Shown: positions 50,583-60,100, numbered from the stretch's first letter. The stretch is DNA of 64,000 bases from GCA-002050365 sp038235165 (GCA_038235165.1 JBBSUG010000003.1:124001-188000), one strand, 5' to 3'. The notes: generated from the letters alone by a model not told the origin. Translations and numbers: made by a program.

Positions 50583-51938
50583 ATGAAAAAAATCGGCATC
50601 ATCGGCGGCGGCATTTCGGGATTGGTTGCTGCTTTTTTATTGAAAAACAAAGAGTTTGAGGTTGCGCTGTTTGAGAAATCGGGGCGCGTCGGCGGTAATA
50701 TTCAGACTGTTGTGATTGATAGTTTTAAGATTGAATACGCGCCGAATTCGCTTTTGAAATCGCCGCGATTGGTGGATTTGATAAAAGCGTTAGATTTAGA
50801 AACGGAAGTTGCAGCGGCGAATGCGGCGAATAAAAAGCGGTATGTTTTGCGCGACGGGAAGCTGCAATCTTTGCCGATGACGATTGCGAAGATGGCGGCG
50901 AGCGATTATTTCAGTTTGCGGGCGCGTTTGCGGTTGTTGAAAGAGCCGTTTGTGCGGACGAAATCGCCGGAAAATGAATCGGTCACGGAATTTTTTACGA
51001 GGCGTTTGGGCGGCGAAATCGTTGAACGCGCGGCTGATCCATTTATTGCGGGAATTTATGCGGGAAAGCCGGAAAACCTGAGCATTCGGGCGGCGTTTCC
51101 GCTTCTTTATGAATTGGAGAGAACGCACGGCAGTTTATTGTTTGGTTCGATGCGTTCAAAAACTGAAAAAGCCGACGCAGATTTTCCGCGCACTTTTTCG
51201 TTTCAAAACGGCGTGCAGATTTTGACTGACAAACTCGCGCAAAAGCTGGGTGACAGCGTTCGATCAAATACCGAGGTTGTGCAAATCGAAAAAACGGCGG
51301 GCGGAAAATGGACTGTCAAAACTGATTTGAATGAGGAAATTTTCGACGCTTTAATAATTTCTACTCCGGCGGAAGCGGCGGCGCAATTGGTTGAAAATTA
51401 CGATGTGGATTTGAGCGAAAGACTTGCAACTATTTATTATCCGCCAATTGCGATGGTTTTCTTTGGCGTGAAAAAAGAGACGCTTGGAAAAGATTTGGAT
51501 GGTTTCGGGTTTTTGATTCCAAGTTCTGAAAATAGAAAAATCTTGGGAACGATCTGGAATTCCGCCGTTTTTGAGAATCGTGCGCCCGACGGTTATCATT
51601 TGTTGACGACGTTTGTCGGCGGCGCGAGAAATGCGGAATTGTTTGAGCAGTCCGACGAAGAATTGCTGGAAATCGTTTATCGAGAGTTAAAAGATATTTT
51701 AGATTTGCAAGCAAAGCCGCATTTTACGTACATCAAACGCTGGCGCAAGGCGATTCCGCAATATCTTTTGGGTTACGAAAAGATCGAGCAAAGCATCGAA
51801 GAATTTGAGCGTAATAACAAAGGAATTTATTTTTGCAGCAATTTTTACAAAGGCATTTCCGTCGGCGACTGCGTGAAAAACGCTTACGCATTAGCAGAAT
51901 TATTAGCCACGAACAGACACGAAAAAGACACGAGATAA
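50583..51938 (+). CDS. hemG: Protoporphyrinogen oxidase (FAD-dependent, HemY-type)
   Basis: A 451-residue FAD enzyme that oxidises protoporphyrinogen IX to protoporphyrin IX with oxygen. It starts KKIGIIGGGISGLVAAFLLK (dinucleotide-binding motif), then VGGNIQTVVID and the FAD-domain AADPFIAGIYAGKPENLS segment, and ends near GIYFCSNFYKGISVGDCVKN. The last residues (ATNRHEKDTR) and the stop codon come from the TTAGCCACG repeat, so repeat insertion has replaced the natural C terminus. This oxygen-dependent oxidase implies aerobic life, whereas hemN needs no oxygen. Confidence 0.94.
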   Translation: MKKIGIIGGGISGLVAAFLLKNKEFEVALFEKSGRVGGNIQTVVIDSFKIEYAPNSLLKSPRLVDLIKALDLETEVAAANAANKKRYVLRDGKLQSLPMTIAKMAASDYFSLRARLRLLKEPFVRTKSPENESVTEFFTRRLGGEIVERAADPFIAGIYAGKPENLSIRAAFPLLYELERTHGSLLFGSMRSKTEKADADFPRTFSFQNGVQILTDKLAQKLGDSVRSNTEVVQIEKTAGGKWTVKTDLNEEIFDALIISTPAEAAAQLVENYDVDLSERLATIYYPPIAMVFFGVKKETLGKDLDGFGFLIPSSENRKILGTIWNSAVFENRAPDGYHLLTTFVGGARNAELFEQSDEELLEIVYRELKDILDLQAKPHFTYIKRWRKAIPQYLLGYEKIEQSIEEFERNNKGIYFCSNFYKGISVGDCVKNAYALAELLATNRHEKDTR

Positions 51939-51990
51939 AACGAAGAGAAGAAATTTTAGCCACAGATTGACACGGATAAACATAGATTTT
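51903..51990. repeat. Left arm of family-1 cassette (59-codon ORF copy)
   Basis: About 88 bases starting TTAGCCACGAACAGACACGA and continuing to CACAGATTGACACGGATAAA. It overlaps the end of hemG. Its AACAGACACG variant is matched by CGTGTCTGTT in its partner arm at 52199-52283. Confidence 0.85.
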
Positions 51991-52004
51991 GAAACAAGAA
52001 AGAT

Positions 52005-52184
52005 ATGACCGAAGAAAAAGATGAAATAGTTATTTGGTGCGATAATGTTGCTGCGCTTGCTGTTGATATATTGCTTGATTGCGATTTGATCAAAAGAGAA
52101 AATTTACAACAAGCAATAGAAGTTGTTGCTGAAGAAATCTTGGTAAGGCTTGCTATCGGAGATTATCCGCCAGCAATGAAATGA
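52005..52184 (+). CDS. Small hypothetical protein, 59 residues, inside an inverted-repeat cassette
   Basis: A 59-codon frame beginning MTEEKDEIVIWCDNVAALAV and ending PPAMK. It is acidic, with two helical segments and no recognised family. An AAGAAAG Shine-Dalgarno-like sequence precedes the ATG. It lies exactly between the two arms of a family-1 element (51903-51990 and 52199-52283), the same position held by ferredoxin and GxxExxY in other copies. Whether it is expressed cannot be told from sequence. Confidence 0.5.
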   Translation: MTEEKDEIVIWCDNVAALAVDILLDCDLIKRENLQQAIEVVAEEILVRLAIGDYPPAMK

Positions 52185-52198
52185 TTACTCTTGTTTCA

Positions 52199-52283
52199 GA
52201 AAATCTATCCGTGTCTATCTGTGAAAATCTGTGGATAAATTTCTTCTCTTTTTCGTATCCTTTTCGTGTCTGTTCGTGGCTAA
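52199..52283. repeat. Right arm of family-1 cassette (59-codon ORF copy)
   Basis: About 85 bases, containing AGAAAATCTATCCGTGTC and ending TCGTGTCTGTTCGTGGCTAA. It is the approximate complement of 51903-51990 including the copy-specific CAGACACG/CGTGTCTG variant. Confidence 0.85.
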
Positions 52284-52291
52284 AAAATCTT

Positions 52292-53278
52292 ATGAGCAAT
52301 TTTAATTTACCGAATTTTCCCGTGTCGCGTCTGCGTCGTTTGCGGAAAACCGCCGCTTTGCGCGATATGTTTCGTGAAACTTTTTTAACGAAAAACGATT
52401 TTATTTATCCGCTGTTTGTCGCGGAAGGCGAAAAAATCAAACGTGAGATTTCTTCGATGCCGGATGTTTTTCAGCTTTCGATTGATAATGTTTTGTTGGA
52501 ATGCGAGGAATTATTGAAGCTCGGAGTAACTGCTGTTTTGCTGTTCGGGATTCCTGATTTTAAGGATGAAGTCGGCTCATCCGGTTATGCGGCGGACGGA
52601 ATTATTCAGAAAGCGACGGCGGAAATTAAGCGAAGTTTCCCGGAAATGTTGGTTGTGACGGACGTTTGTTTGTGCGAATACACTTCGCACGGGCATTGCG
52701 GCGTGGTCGAAAACGGTTATGTGCAGAACGACGCAACGCTGGAATTGTTGGCACAACAGGCGGTTTCGCACGCATCGGCGGGCGCAGATATTATTGCGCC
52801 GTCGGATATGATGGACGGGCGCGTCGCTGCGATTCGGCGGCAGTTGGACGAAAATAAATTTCACGACACTCCGATTATGGCTTATTCGGCGAAATATTCG
52901 TCCGCGCTTTACGGTCCGTTTCGAGAAGCGGCGGAATCCGCGCCGCAGTTCGGCGACCGCAAATCTTATCAGATGGATTACGGCAACGCGGACGAAGCGA
53001 TGCGTGAAATCGCTTTGGATATTCAGGAAGGCGCGGACATCGTAATGATAAAACCCGCACTTGCTTATCTGGATATTATCCGGCGGACGAAGGAAGCATT
53101 TAATGTGCCGATTGCCGCCTATCACGTCAGCGGCGAATATTCGATGATCAAAGCCGCCCACGAAAAAGGCTGGATTGACGGCGAGCGCGTGATGTTGGAA
53201 AGTTTGACCGCAATCAAACGCGCGGGCGCGGATGTGGTTATTACTTATTTTGCAAAAGAGGCGGTAAAATTGATTTAA
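52292..53278 (+). CDS. hemB: Porphobilinogen synthase (delta-aminolevulinate dehydratase)
   Basis: A 328-residue enzyme joining two aminolevulinates into porphobilinogen. The start at 52292 (MSNFNLPNFPVSRLRRLRKT) is chosen because the frame upstream to 52181 is repeat-derived. The zinc-site cysteines are visible in TDVCLCEYTSHGHCG, and the two Schiff-base lysines are Lys201 (AYSAKYSSALYGPF) and Lys254 (MIKPALAYLD). It sits near the end of the haem cluster although it acts before hemC. Confidence 0.96.
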   Translation: MSNFNLPNFPVSRLRRLRKTAALRDMFRETFLTKNDFIYPLFVAEGEKIKREISSMPDVFQLSIDNVLLECEELLKLGVTAVLLFGIPDFKDEVGSSGYAADGIIQKATAEIKRSFPEMLVVTDVCLCEYTSHGHCGVVENGYVQNDATLELLAQQAVSHASAGADIIAPSDMMDGRVAAIRRQLDENKFHDTPIMAYSAKYSSALYGPFREAAESAPQFGDRKSYQMDYGNADEAMREIALDIQEGADIVMIKPALAYLDIIRRTKEAFNVPIAAYHVSGEYSMIKAAHEKGWIDGERVMLESLTAIKRAGADVVITYFAKEAVKLI

Positions 53279-53285
53279 GAAATTT

Positions 53286-53328
53286 CAGCCACAGATTTTC
53301 ACAGGTGGACACGGATAAAAGACAGATT
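53286..53328. repeat. Family-1 half element, hemB-53335 gap
   Basis: CAGCCACAGATTTTCACAGG followed by TGGACACGGATAAAAGACAG. It resembles the inner (CACAGAT) part of a left arm. No matching right arm was found beyond the next gene, so it is a partial copy. Confidence 0.65.
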
Positions 53329-53334
53329 AAAAAA

Positions 53335-53802
53335 ATGCCGGAAATAAAAGAAATTGATTTTCTACCTATTGATTCTTTCCCGTTGAAGTGGCGATGGACT
53401 GATTCGCGTTGGAATAAACTTCCTGACGAATCTTTGAATAAAATTCACCCTCTTACCGAAAACAAAGCCTATGAAGTATGTCAATATTCCTTACAGTTTC
53501 AAGAACAATCAGGGCTTATAAAATCTTTGTTTGAGAATATCGAGCAAATTAATACTTCCGGTGAAGAATCCGAAGTTCAGAGTTGGTTATTTTCTTGCTC
53601 ATCAAACTTAGATCAAACAGTAATTGTTTCTTGGAATGATAGATTGGCAGTTTTGGCAGATTGGAAAGTATTTTGTGAATATTGGGATGATTTTTGTTAT
53701 CCCGCTTCTGATGATATTTCAATATTTCCGCTTTCTGGAGAATGGATGTTGCTTTATTGGCACAGCGAATATTTTGACTTTGGCAACAGTAGAAAAAACT
53801 AG
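53335..53802 (+). CDS. Hypothetical protein, 155 residues
   Basis: A frame of 155 residues from the ATG at 53335 (MPEIKEIDFLPIDSFPLKWR); the frame upstream to 53305 is repeat-derived. It is rich in Trp, Phe, Asp and Ser, A/T-rich in codon use, and matches no family I recognise. It follows the partial repeat 53286-53328 in the hemB-hemL gap, like the cargo genes in the other gaps. Confidence 0.55.
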   Translation: MPEIKEIDFLPIDSFPLKWRWTDSRWNKLPDESLNKIHPLTENKAYEVCQYSLQFQEQSGLIKSLFENIEQINTSGEESEVQSWLFSCSSNLDQTVIVSWNDRLAVLADWKVFCEYWDDFCYPASDDISIFPLSGEWMLLYWHSEYFDFGNSRKN

Positions 53803-53882
53803 CGACGCAATGTAAAAATTACAAAACTGAGATTGTCAGAGCTAAATTGGTTCAACTGAAGAATTTAATTTGAGTTATAAAA

Positions 53883-55169
53883 ATGAATACAACAAAAAGC
53901 AGCGAATTATTTGCGGAAGCGCAGAAACATATTCCGGGCGGCGTAAATTCTCCGGTCAGGGCGTTTAAGTCGGTCGGGCGCGATCCGCTTTATATTCAAA
54001 AAGCGAAAGGCGCGAAGATTTGGGACGTGGACGGGAACGAATTTGTGGATTATATCGGTTCGTGGGGTCCGATGATTCTCGGACACGCGCAAGTGGATGT
54101 GATTCGGGCGATTCAGAAGTCCGCCGTCCGAAGCACGAGTTTCGGGGCGAGCAATGTGAAGGAAATTCAGCTTGCGAAATTGATTAAAAAGTTCGTGCCG
54201 TCAGTCGAAATCGTGCGAATGGTCAATTCGGGAACCGAAGCGACGATGAGCGCGATGCGGCTGGCGCGTGGGTTTACCGGGCGCGAAAAGATTATCAAAT
54301 TTGAAGGCTGTTATCACGGTCACGGCGATTCGTTTTTGTCGAAAGCCGGTTCGGGCGTGATGACTTTAGGGTTGCCGGATTCGCCGGGAGTGACGAAATC
54401 AACGGCGCGGGATACGCTCAACGCGAAGTTTAACGACATCGAATCGGTCATTGAATTGGTCGAAGGCAACAAAGACGAAATCGCCGCCGTGTTTATCGAA
54501 CCCGTCGCCGGAAATATGGGTTTGGTGCGGTCGAATAGCGGATTTTTGAAAAAATTGCGCGATGTTTGTACACAGGAGAAAATCATTTTAATTTTCGACG
54601 AAGTGATGACCGGATTTCGGCTGGCGAAAGGCGGAGCGCAGGAACTTTACGACATCGCGCCGGATTTGACGACGTTCGGGAAAATCATCGGCGGCGGTTT
54701 GCCGGTCGGCGCTTATGGCGGACGCGAAGAAATTATGCGAATGATCGCGCCGTCAGGTTCGGTTTATCAAGCCGGAACGCTGTCGGGAAATCCGCTGGCG
54801 ATGACCGCCGGATTGGAGACGTTAATGGCGATTGACGCGGACGAAGATTTTTATACGGATTTGGAAGAATCGTGTGAATATCTTTATGACGGCATCAGAA
54901 ATAATTTGAAAGAATTGGGTTTGAACTACACTTTGAACACTTGCGGTTCGATGTTCACGCTGCTTTTCACGGAAGAAAAAGTAACCGATTTCGATTCGGC
55001 GAAAACGTCGGACACGGAAAAATTCGCCAAATATTTTAATGCGATGCTGGAGTCGGGAATTTATCTGCCGCCGTCACAGTTTGAAGCGTGTTTTGTTTCC
55101 GCCGCGCACACGAAAAAAGACTTTGACAAAACAATCAGCGCAAATCTTGCCGCTCTAAAATCGCTTTAG
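53883..55169 (+). CDS. hemL: Glutamate-1-semialdehyde 2,1-aminomutase
   Basis: A 428-residue PLP enzyme that converts glutamate-1-semialdehyde to 5-aminolevulinate, the second C5 step after hemA. Signatures: HIPGGVNSPVRAF near the start, FVDYIGSWGPMILGHA, MVNSGTEATMSAMRLARG, and the PLP lysine Lys267 in TTFGKIIGGGLPVGAYGG. It is the last gene of the cluster and is followed by a hairpin repeat. Confidence 0.97.
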   Translation: MNTTKSSELFAEAQKHIPGGVNSPVRAFKSVGRDPLYIQKAKGAKIWDVDGNEFVDYIGSWGPMILGHAQVDVIRAIQKSAVRSTSFGASNVKEIQLAKLIKKFVPSVEIVRMVNSGTEATMSAMRLARGFTGREKIIKFEGCYHGHGDSFLSKAGSGVMTLGLPDSPGVTKSTARDTLNAKFNDIESVIELVEGNKDEIAAVFIEPVAGNMGLVRSNSGFLKKLRDVCTQEKIILIFDEVMTGFRLAKGGAQELYDIAPDLTTFGKIIGGGLPVGAYGGREEIMRMIAPSGSVYQAGTLSGNPLAMTAGLETLMAIDADEDFYTDLEESCEYLYDGIRNNLKELGLNYTLNTCGSMFTLLFTEEKVTDFDSAKTSDTEKFAKYFNAMLESGIYLPPSQFEACFVSAAHTKKDFDKTISANLAALKSL

Positions 55170-55242
55170 GTTTAAGGTTTCAAGGTTTCAGGTTCAAGAA
55201 CGACTCTTAAATCTTGAACCTGAGACCTGAAACCTCAAATCT
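55168..55242. repeat. Word-repeat inverted repeat (GGTTTCAGG type)
   Basis: Left arm GGTTTCAAGGTTTCAGGTTC and right arm with the complementary TTGAACCTGAGACCTGAAAC. It lies between hemL and the convergent rhodanese gene and could serve as a bidirectional terminator. Confidence 0.65.
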
Positions 55243-55245
55243 TCT

Positions 55246-55566
55246 TTAGTATTTAGGGATGTTGGGGTCAACTTCGTTTGACCACGCGGTGATGCCGCCT
55301 TTCAAGTTTTTCATATCGCCCGTAAATCCTGCCCGCTCCAATGCCATAATTGCCTGTCCGCTTCTGCCGCCGGATTTGCACTGGATAATTATCTCTTTTG
55401 TTTCGTCGAGTTCGTCCATTCGACGCATAATTTCGCCGAGCGGAATGAGTTTTGCGCCCTCTATTCTGGCGAAGTCGTATTCGTCGGGCTGGCGCACGTC
55501 AATTAGTTGGATGTCTGCGCCGTCGTCCATCTTTTGTTTTAATTCGGTTGCGGTTATTTCCTGCAT
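55246..55566 (-). CDS. Rhodanese-like sulfurtransferase
   Basis: A 106-residue single-domain rhodanese. It shows IQLIDVRQPDEYDFARIEGAKLIPLGEI and the active-site loop CKSGGRS (Cys near residue 63), then NLKGGITAWSNEVDP. It probably carries sulfane sulfur in the cytosol. There is no signal peptide. It is convergent to hemL and divergent from the RND operon at 55766. Confidence 0.92.
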   Translation of the reverse strand: MQEITATELKQKMDDGADIQLIDVRQPDEYDFARIEGAKLIPLGEIMRRMDELDETKEIIIQCKSGGRSGQAIMALERAGFTGDMKNLKGGITAWSNEVDPNIPKY

Positions 55567-55765
55567 TCTTCAATCCTCTCAAAAATTTAATTTGCTAATT
55601 CTACCATCTTATTTCAAATTTTCCACAAAGTAACAACAGCATATTTAAACAATTCGGCAATTCACCGCGCAGTCAGGCAATTCTCTTACTTTACAAAAAT
55701 TTACAGTCAGATTATTCAAACTTTGCCGTTAGATGTTATACAATTCAACTGAAATAATAACTTTT

Positions 55766-57082
55766 ATGGTGTTTAGGTACTTAAAACAACGGGGATTAAA
55801 TTACAAATCAGGGCTGTGTCTGTTCGCGCTGATGCTGTGTATTTCCTGTAGCAAATCACAAGCCGAAGGCGAAAAAAAAAGCACCGCCGAACCGGAAAAT
55901 AAGGCGGCGGCAATCAAAACGACATTTGACAAGGCGATTGCCAGAGATGTTCCGGCGATTATTCAGGCGACGGGCAGTTTGGTCGCCGATGAAACATCCG
56001 ATATTGCGCCCAAGACGGCGGGGAAAATTGTAAATATTTACGCTAATGTCGGTCAGTTTGTTGGTCGCGGCAGTGTCATCGCCAAAATTGATGATAAAGA
56101 TGCGCGGCTACGATTGGCGGAAGCTCAAGCCGGTGTGAAACAGGCGCAGACCGGTGTGCGGCAGGCGGAGGTACGGCTGGGACTTTCGGCGAACGGAACT
56201 TTTAGTGCCGACACGATTCCCGAAGTGCGCGGTGCAAACGCCAATTACGAACAGGCACTCGCTCTGCTCCGGCAGGCGCAAGCCAACGAAAAACGCTACC
56301 GCGAACTGGTCGAAACCGGCGATGTGGCGATGATTACCTATGAAACTTACCGCACCCAACGCGACACGTCACAGGCGCAGGTCAATGTTGCCAAACAACA
56401 GCTCGACGCGACTATCAATGCCGCCAAACTAAATAATCAGGCGATCAAAGGCGCACAAGCTGCTGTTGATGCGGCACAGACACAGGTCGCCACGGCGCAG
56501 CAAGCGGTCGCTGACACGATTGTTCGCGCCCCGTTTGCGGGTTTTATCAGCGCACGTCCGGCGGCAGTCGGCGAATATGTCACATCTTCAACGCCGGTGG
56601 CAACTATTTTGCGGACAAATCCGATCAAACTGCAAATGCAGGTTGCCGAAGCCGATGTGCCGAATATTTCCGTCGGCAGAGCCGTGTCCTTGGAAGTTGA
56701 CGCTTACAAAGACCGTAAATTCGGCGGCACCGTCACGGCGGTAAACCCAGCGATTGACCCGGCTTCGCGTTCGGTAATCGTCGAAGCGCAAATTGAAAAC
56801 GGGAATAACGCTTTGCGTTCGGGAATGTTTGTCACGGCAAAAATTGTCCGCGAAGGCGGGAGTAAAGGAATTTTCGTGCCGAAATCAGCGATTTATAACG
56901 ATCAGGCGACGCAAAGCCATCGCGTTTTCGTCATTGAGGAAAATGTTGCCAAACTCAAAGTCGTGCAGCTCGGAACTGAAGAAAGCGACTATTACCAAAT
57001 TTTATCGGGTGTCAATGCCGATGAAATAGTAGCAACAAGCAATTTGGATCAATTATACGAAGGGGCTTCGGTTAGTCCTTAG
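55766..57082 (+). CDS. RND efflux periplasmic adaptor (membrane fusion protein), lipoprotein
   Basis: A lipid-anchored adaptor of a tripartite RND pump, about 438 residues from the ATG at 55766 (55733 is an alternative). The signal peptide ends in a lipobox LCISC. Features in order are the biotinyl-lipoyl-like AGKIVNIYANVGQFVGRGSVIAKIDD, a coiled-coil of long Ala/Gln helices (RQAQANEKRY, QVNVAKQQLDATIN), a second lipoyl half IVRAPFAGFIS, and the beta-barrel/proximal region ending near EGASVSP. The stop codon lies in a word-repeat (57071-57170). Operon with the pump and TolC. Confidence 0.9.
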   Translation: MVFRYLKQRGLNYKSGLCLFALMLCISCSKSQAEGEKKSTAEPENKAAAIKTTFDKAIARDVPAIIQATGSLVADETSDIAPKTAGKIVNIYANVGQFVGRGSVIAKIDDKDARLRLAEAQAGVKQAQTGVRQAEVRLGLSANGTFSADTIPEVRGANANYEQALALLRQAQANEKRYRELVETGDVAMITYETYRTQRDTSQAQVNVAKQQLDATINAAKLNNQAIKGAQAAVDAAQTQVATAQQAVADTIVRAPFAGFISARPAAVGEYVTSSTPVATILRTNPIKLQMQVAEADVPNISVGRAVSLEVDAYKDRKFGGTVTAVNPAIDPASRSVIVEAQIENGNNALRSGMFVTAKIVREGGSKGIFVPKSAIYNDQATQSHRVFVIEENVAKLKVVQLGTEESDYYQILSGVNADEIVATSNLDQLYEGASVSP

Positions 57083-57170
57083 TGCTTGTCTTTAAGTGCT
57101 TCGCAAATCCATTAAAATGCAAATTGCGCGAAGCGGCTGAGGACGAAGAACTAAGGACAGAGGACTAGGA
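57071..57170. repeat. Word-repeat inverted repeat (AGTCCTTAG type)
   Basis: Left arm AGTCCTTAGTGCTTGTC and CTTCGC; right arm GCGAAGCGGCTGAGGAC and CTAAGGACAGAGGACTAG. It covers the end of the adaptor gene (supplying its stop codon) and the gap to the pump gene. Confidence 0.65.
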
Positions 57171-57173
57171 TTT

Positions 57174-60100
57174 ATGCAGTGGCTAGCGGAAATTTGTGTT
57201 AAGCGCCCGGTATTCGCAACGGTAATCGTTTTGTTTCTAACGGTTGTCGGCGGTTTTGCGTTTTTTACGCTCGGCGTTGACCGTTTTCCGAAGATTGATC
57301 TGCCGACGATTTCGATTTCGACATCGAATTCGGGCGCGGCTCCGGCGGAAATCGAAACAGAAGTTACGGACATTATCGAAGGCGCGGTCAATACCGTTCC
57401 GGGCATTGACCAGATGACTTCATCTTCGTCGCGCGGCAGTTCGAACGTCACGCTGACGTTTAATCTCAACAAAAACCCGGATCAGGCATATCAGGAAATT
57501 CAGCAGAAAATTTCGACGGTCGTCAATCGTCTGCCGGAAACAGCAGATCCGCCGACGGTTCGCAAGTCCGATCCTGATTCGCAACCGGTTTTGATTTATG
57601 CGATCAGCGCACCGCGCGATGCCGTCGAACTCAACGATTTTGTCGAAACGCAGATTCGGGAACGTATTCAAACGGTTGACGGCATCGGCGAAGTCGTCAT
57701 TTTCGGCGGGCGCGAACGGCAAATCAAAATTTACGTTGACCCGGCGCGGCTTCGCGCTTACAACCTTCCGATTACGGAAGTTTCCAGCGCGATTCGTAAT
57801 CAAAATCTCGAACTTCCGGGTGGAAATTTGATTGAAGGCGCGAAAACATCAGGACTTCGCACGATCAGCAAACTGACCGACGTTAATCAATTCAGCGAAA
57901 TCGTCATCACGTCGCGCAACGGTTTTCCGATCAAAATTAAAGACATCGCGCGTGTTCAGGACGGCGGCGCAGACCCGACTTCCGCCGCTTCGATTGACGG
58001 CGTTCCGACCATTTATCTCGGCATTCGCAAACAATCCGGCTCGAACACGATCACGCTGATTGACGGCGTGAAAGAGAAGATGAACGAGATTATTCCGACG
58101 CTGCCGGCGGATATGAAACTCGTCGTTGTGCGCGACCAGTCGGAATTTATCCAAAATTCGCTGCACGCCATCGAAGAACATCTCGTTCTCGGCGGAATTT
58201 TTGCGGCGATTATCGTTTTTCTTTTTCTGTGGAATATTCGCTCGACGATTATCGCCGCGCTCGCCATTCCGGTTTCGATCATCGCGGCGTTTGCGGTCAT
58301 CGCTTACCTTGGTTATTCGCTCAATCAAATGACGATGCTCGCGCTGACTTTGATGGTCGGCATTGTGATTGACGACGCGATTGTCGTGCTTGAAAATATT
58401 TACAGGTTTGTCGAAGAAAAAGGAATGTCGCCGCATCAGGCGGCAATTGAAGGCACGCGCGAAATCGGTTTGGCGGTGTTGGCGACGACTCTGAGTTTGC
58501 TCGCGGTGTTTATTCCGGTCGGTTTTATGACGGGCATCGTCGGCAGATTTATGTCGTCGTTCGGTCTGACGAGCGCGGCGGCAATCGCCGTTTCGTTGAT
58601 CGTTTCATTCACATTAACGCCGATGCTCGCGGCGCGTTGGATAAAAGCTCCGAAGCGCGAAGTCAAAACTCCTGAAGCGGATGAAGCTGAAATTCACGGC
58701 GACGGAATGCTGTTGAATGACGAAGAAATAAAGGAAGCGAAGACTAAAAACCACAAATCGAATGACAGCCGTGACAGTTGGTTTTACCGCAAAATTGACG
58801 GCGTTTACACCTGGCTGCTGAAGATTTCGATGCGCTTTCGCTGGGCGGTGGTTTTGCTTTGCGTTCTGGTCGTCGCTTCGATTTACCCGCTTTTTAATTA
58901 TGTCGGAATGGCGTTTCTGCCCGACGAAGACGAATCATCGTTTCAAATCAGTTTGCGCGGTCCGCAGGATACGTCGCTGTCGGCAACGCAGTCAATTCTC
59001 GACCGCATCGCGCGTGATGTCCGCGAACAGCTTCCGGGCGTTTCGGTCGTGTTGGCACGCGCGGGCGGTTTCGGCAGCAGCGGCGGCGGTTCCGGTTCGG
59101 TTTCCGTCAGTCTCGTGCCGCCCGACGAGAGAAAATTTTCGCAAGCCGATTTAATTAACAAAACGCGCGGCATCATAAAAAAATATCAATCGAAAGATTA
59201 CCGCATCAATGCTTCGGCGCAATCTTCGATTTCGGGCAGTCTCGGTTTGGGACGCGGCGGTTCGGGCATCGGTTATTATCTTTCCGGTCCCGATATGGGA
59301 CAATTGAAAACTTACGCGGATCAACTTGTCGAAAAAATGAAACAAGACCCGACTTTCCGCGAGCCGGACAGCTCGTATGACGCGGGAACGCCGGAAATTC
59401 AAGTAACGATTGACCGCGCCAAAGCCGCCGATTTAAACATCAAAGCTGGCGACGTAGCAACTGCGCTGAACACTTTCGCCGCCGGACAGCGCGTAACGAC
59501 GTTCAGCCAAAACAATAAACAATACGATGTCGTGCTGCAAGCGGACGAAAAATATCGCCACGACCGCAACAATTTGAAATATTTTACGGTCGCTTCGGGC
59601 AACGGCGGAACGGTCAGTCTGGAAAAAGTCATCAAACTCGAATACGGTTTGAGTCCGGCTTCGATCAGCCGCCTCAACCGTCAGAGACAAATTACGGTCA
59701 GCGCGGGTTTGCCGCCGAACGCTTCGGAATCCGATGCGGTGGCGAAGCTCGAAGGCTTCGTCAAAGAACTCAATCTGCCGACCGAATACACGACCGGCGT
59801 AACCGGACAATCAAAGGAATTGCAGCGCGCTTACCAATCGTTTTTATACGCATTTCTGCTGTCGTTCGTGTTTATGTATCTGATTTTGGCGGCGCAATTT
59901 GAATCGTTTATTCATCCGATCACGATTTTGCTGACCTTGCCGCTTTCGATTCCGTTTGCGCTGCTTTCGACGGCACTCGCCGGACAAACTTTGAATATTT
60001 TTTCCGCGCTCGGCATTTTGCTGCTGTTCGGAATCGTCAAAAAGAACGCGATTTTGCAGATTGACCACACCAATCATTTGCGCGAGCAGGGAATGGTTCG

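Noticed and set aside
57849..58436. A 195-residue open frame opposite the RND pump gene
   Set aside because: It is antisense to a conserved gene and has a very His/Arg-rich composition, typical of shadow frames.
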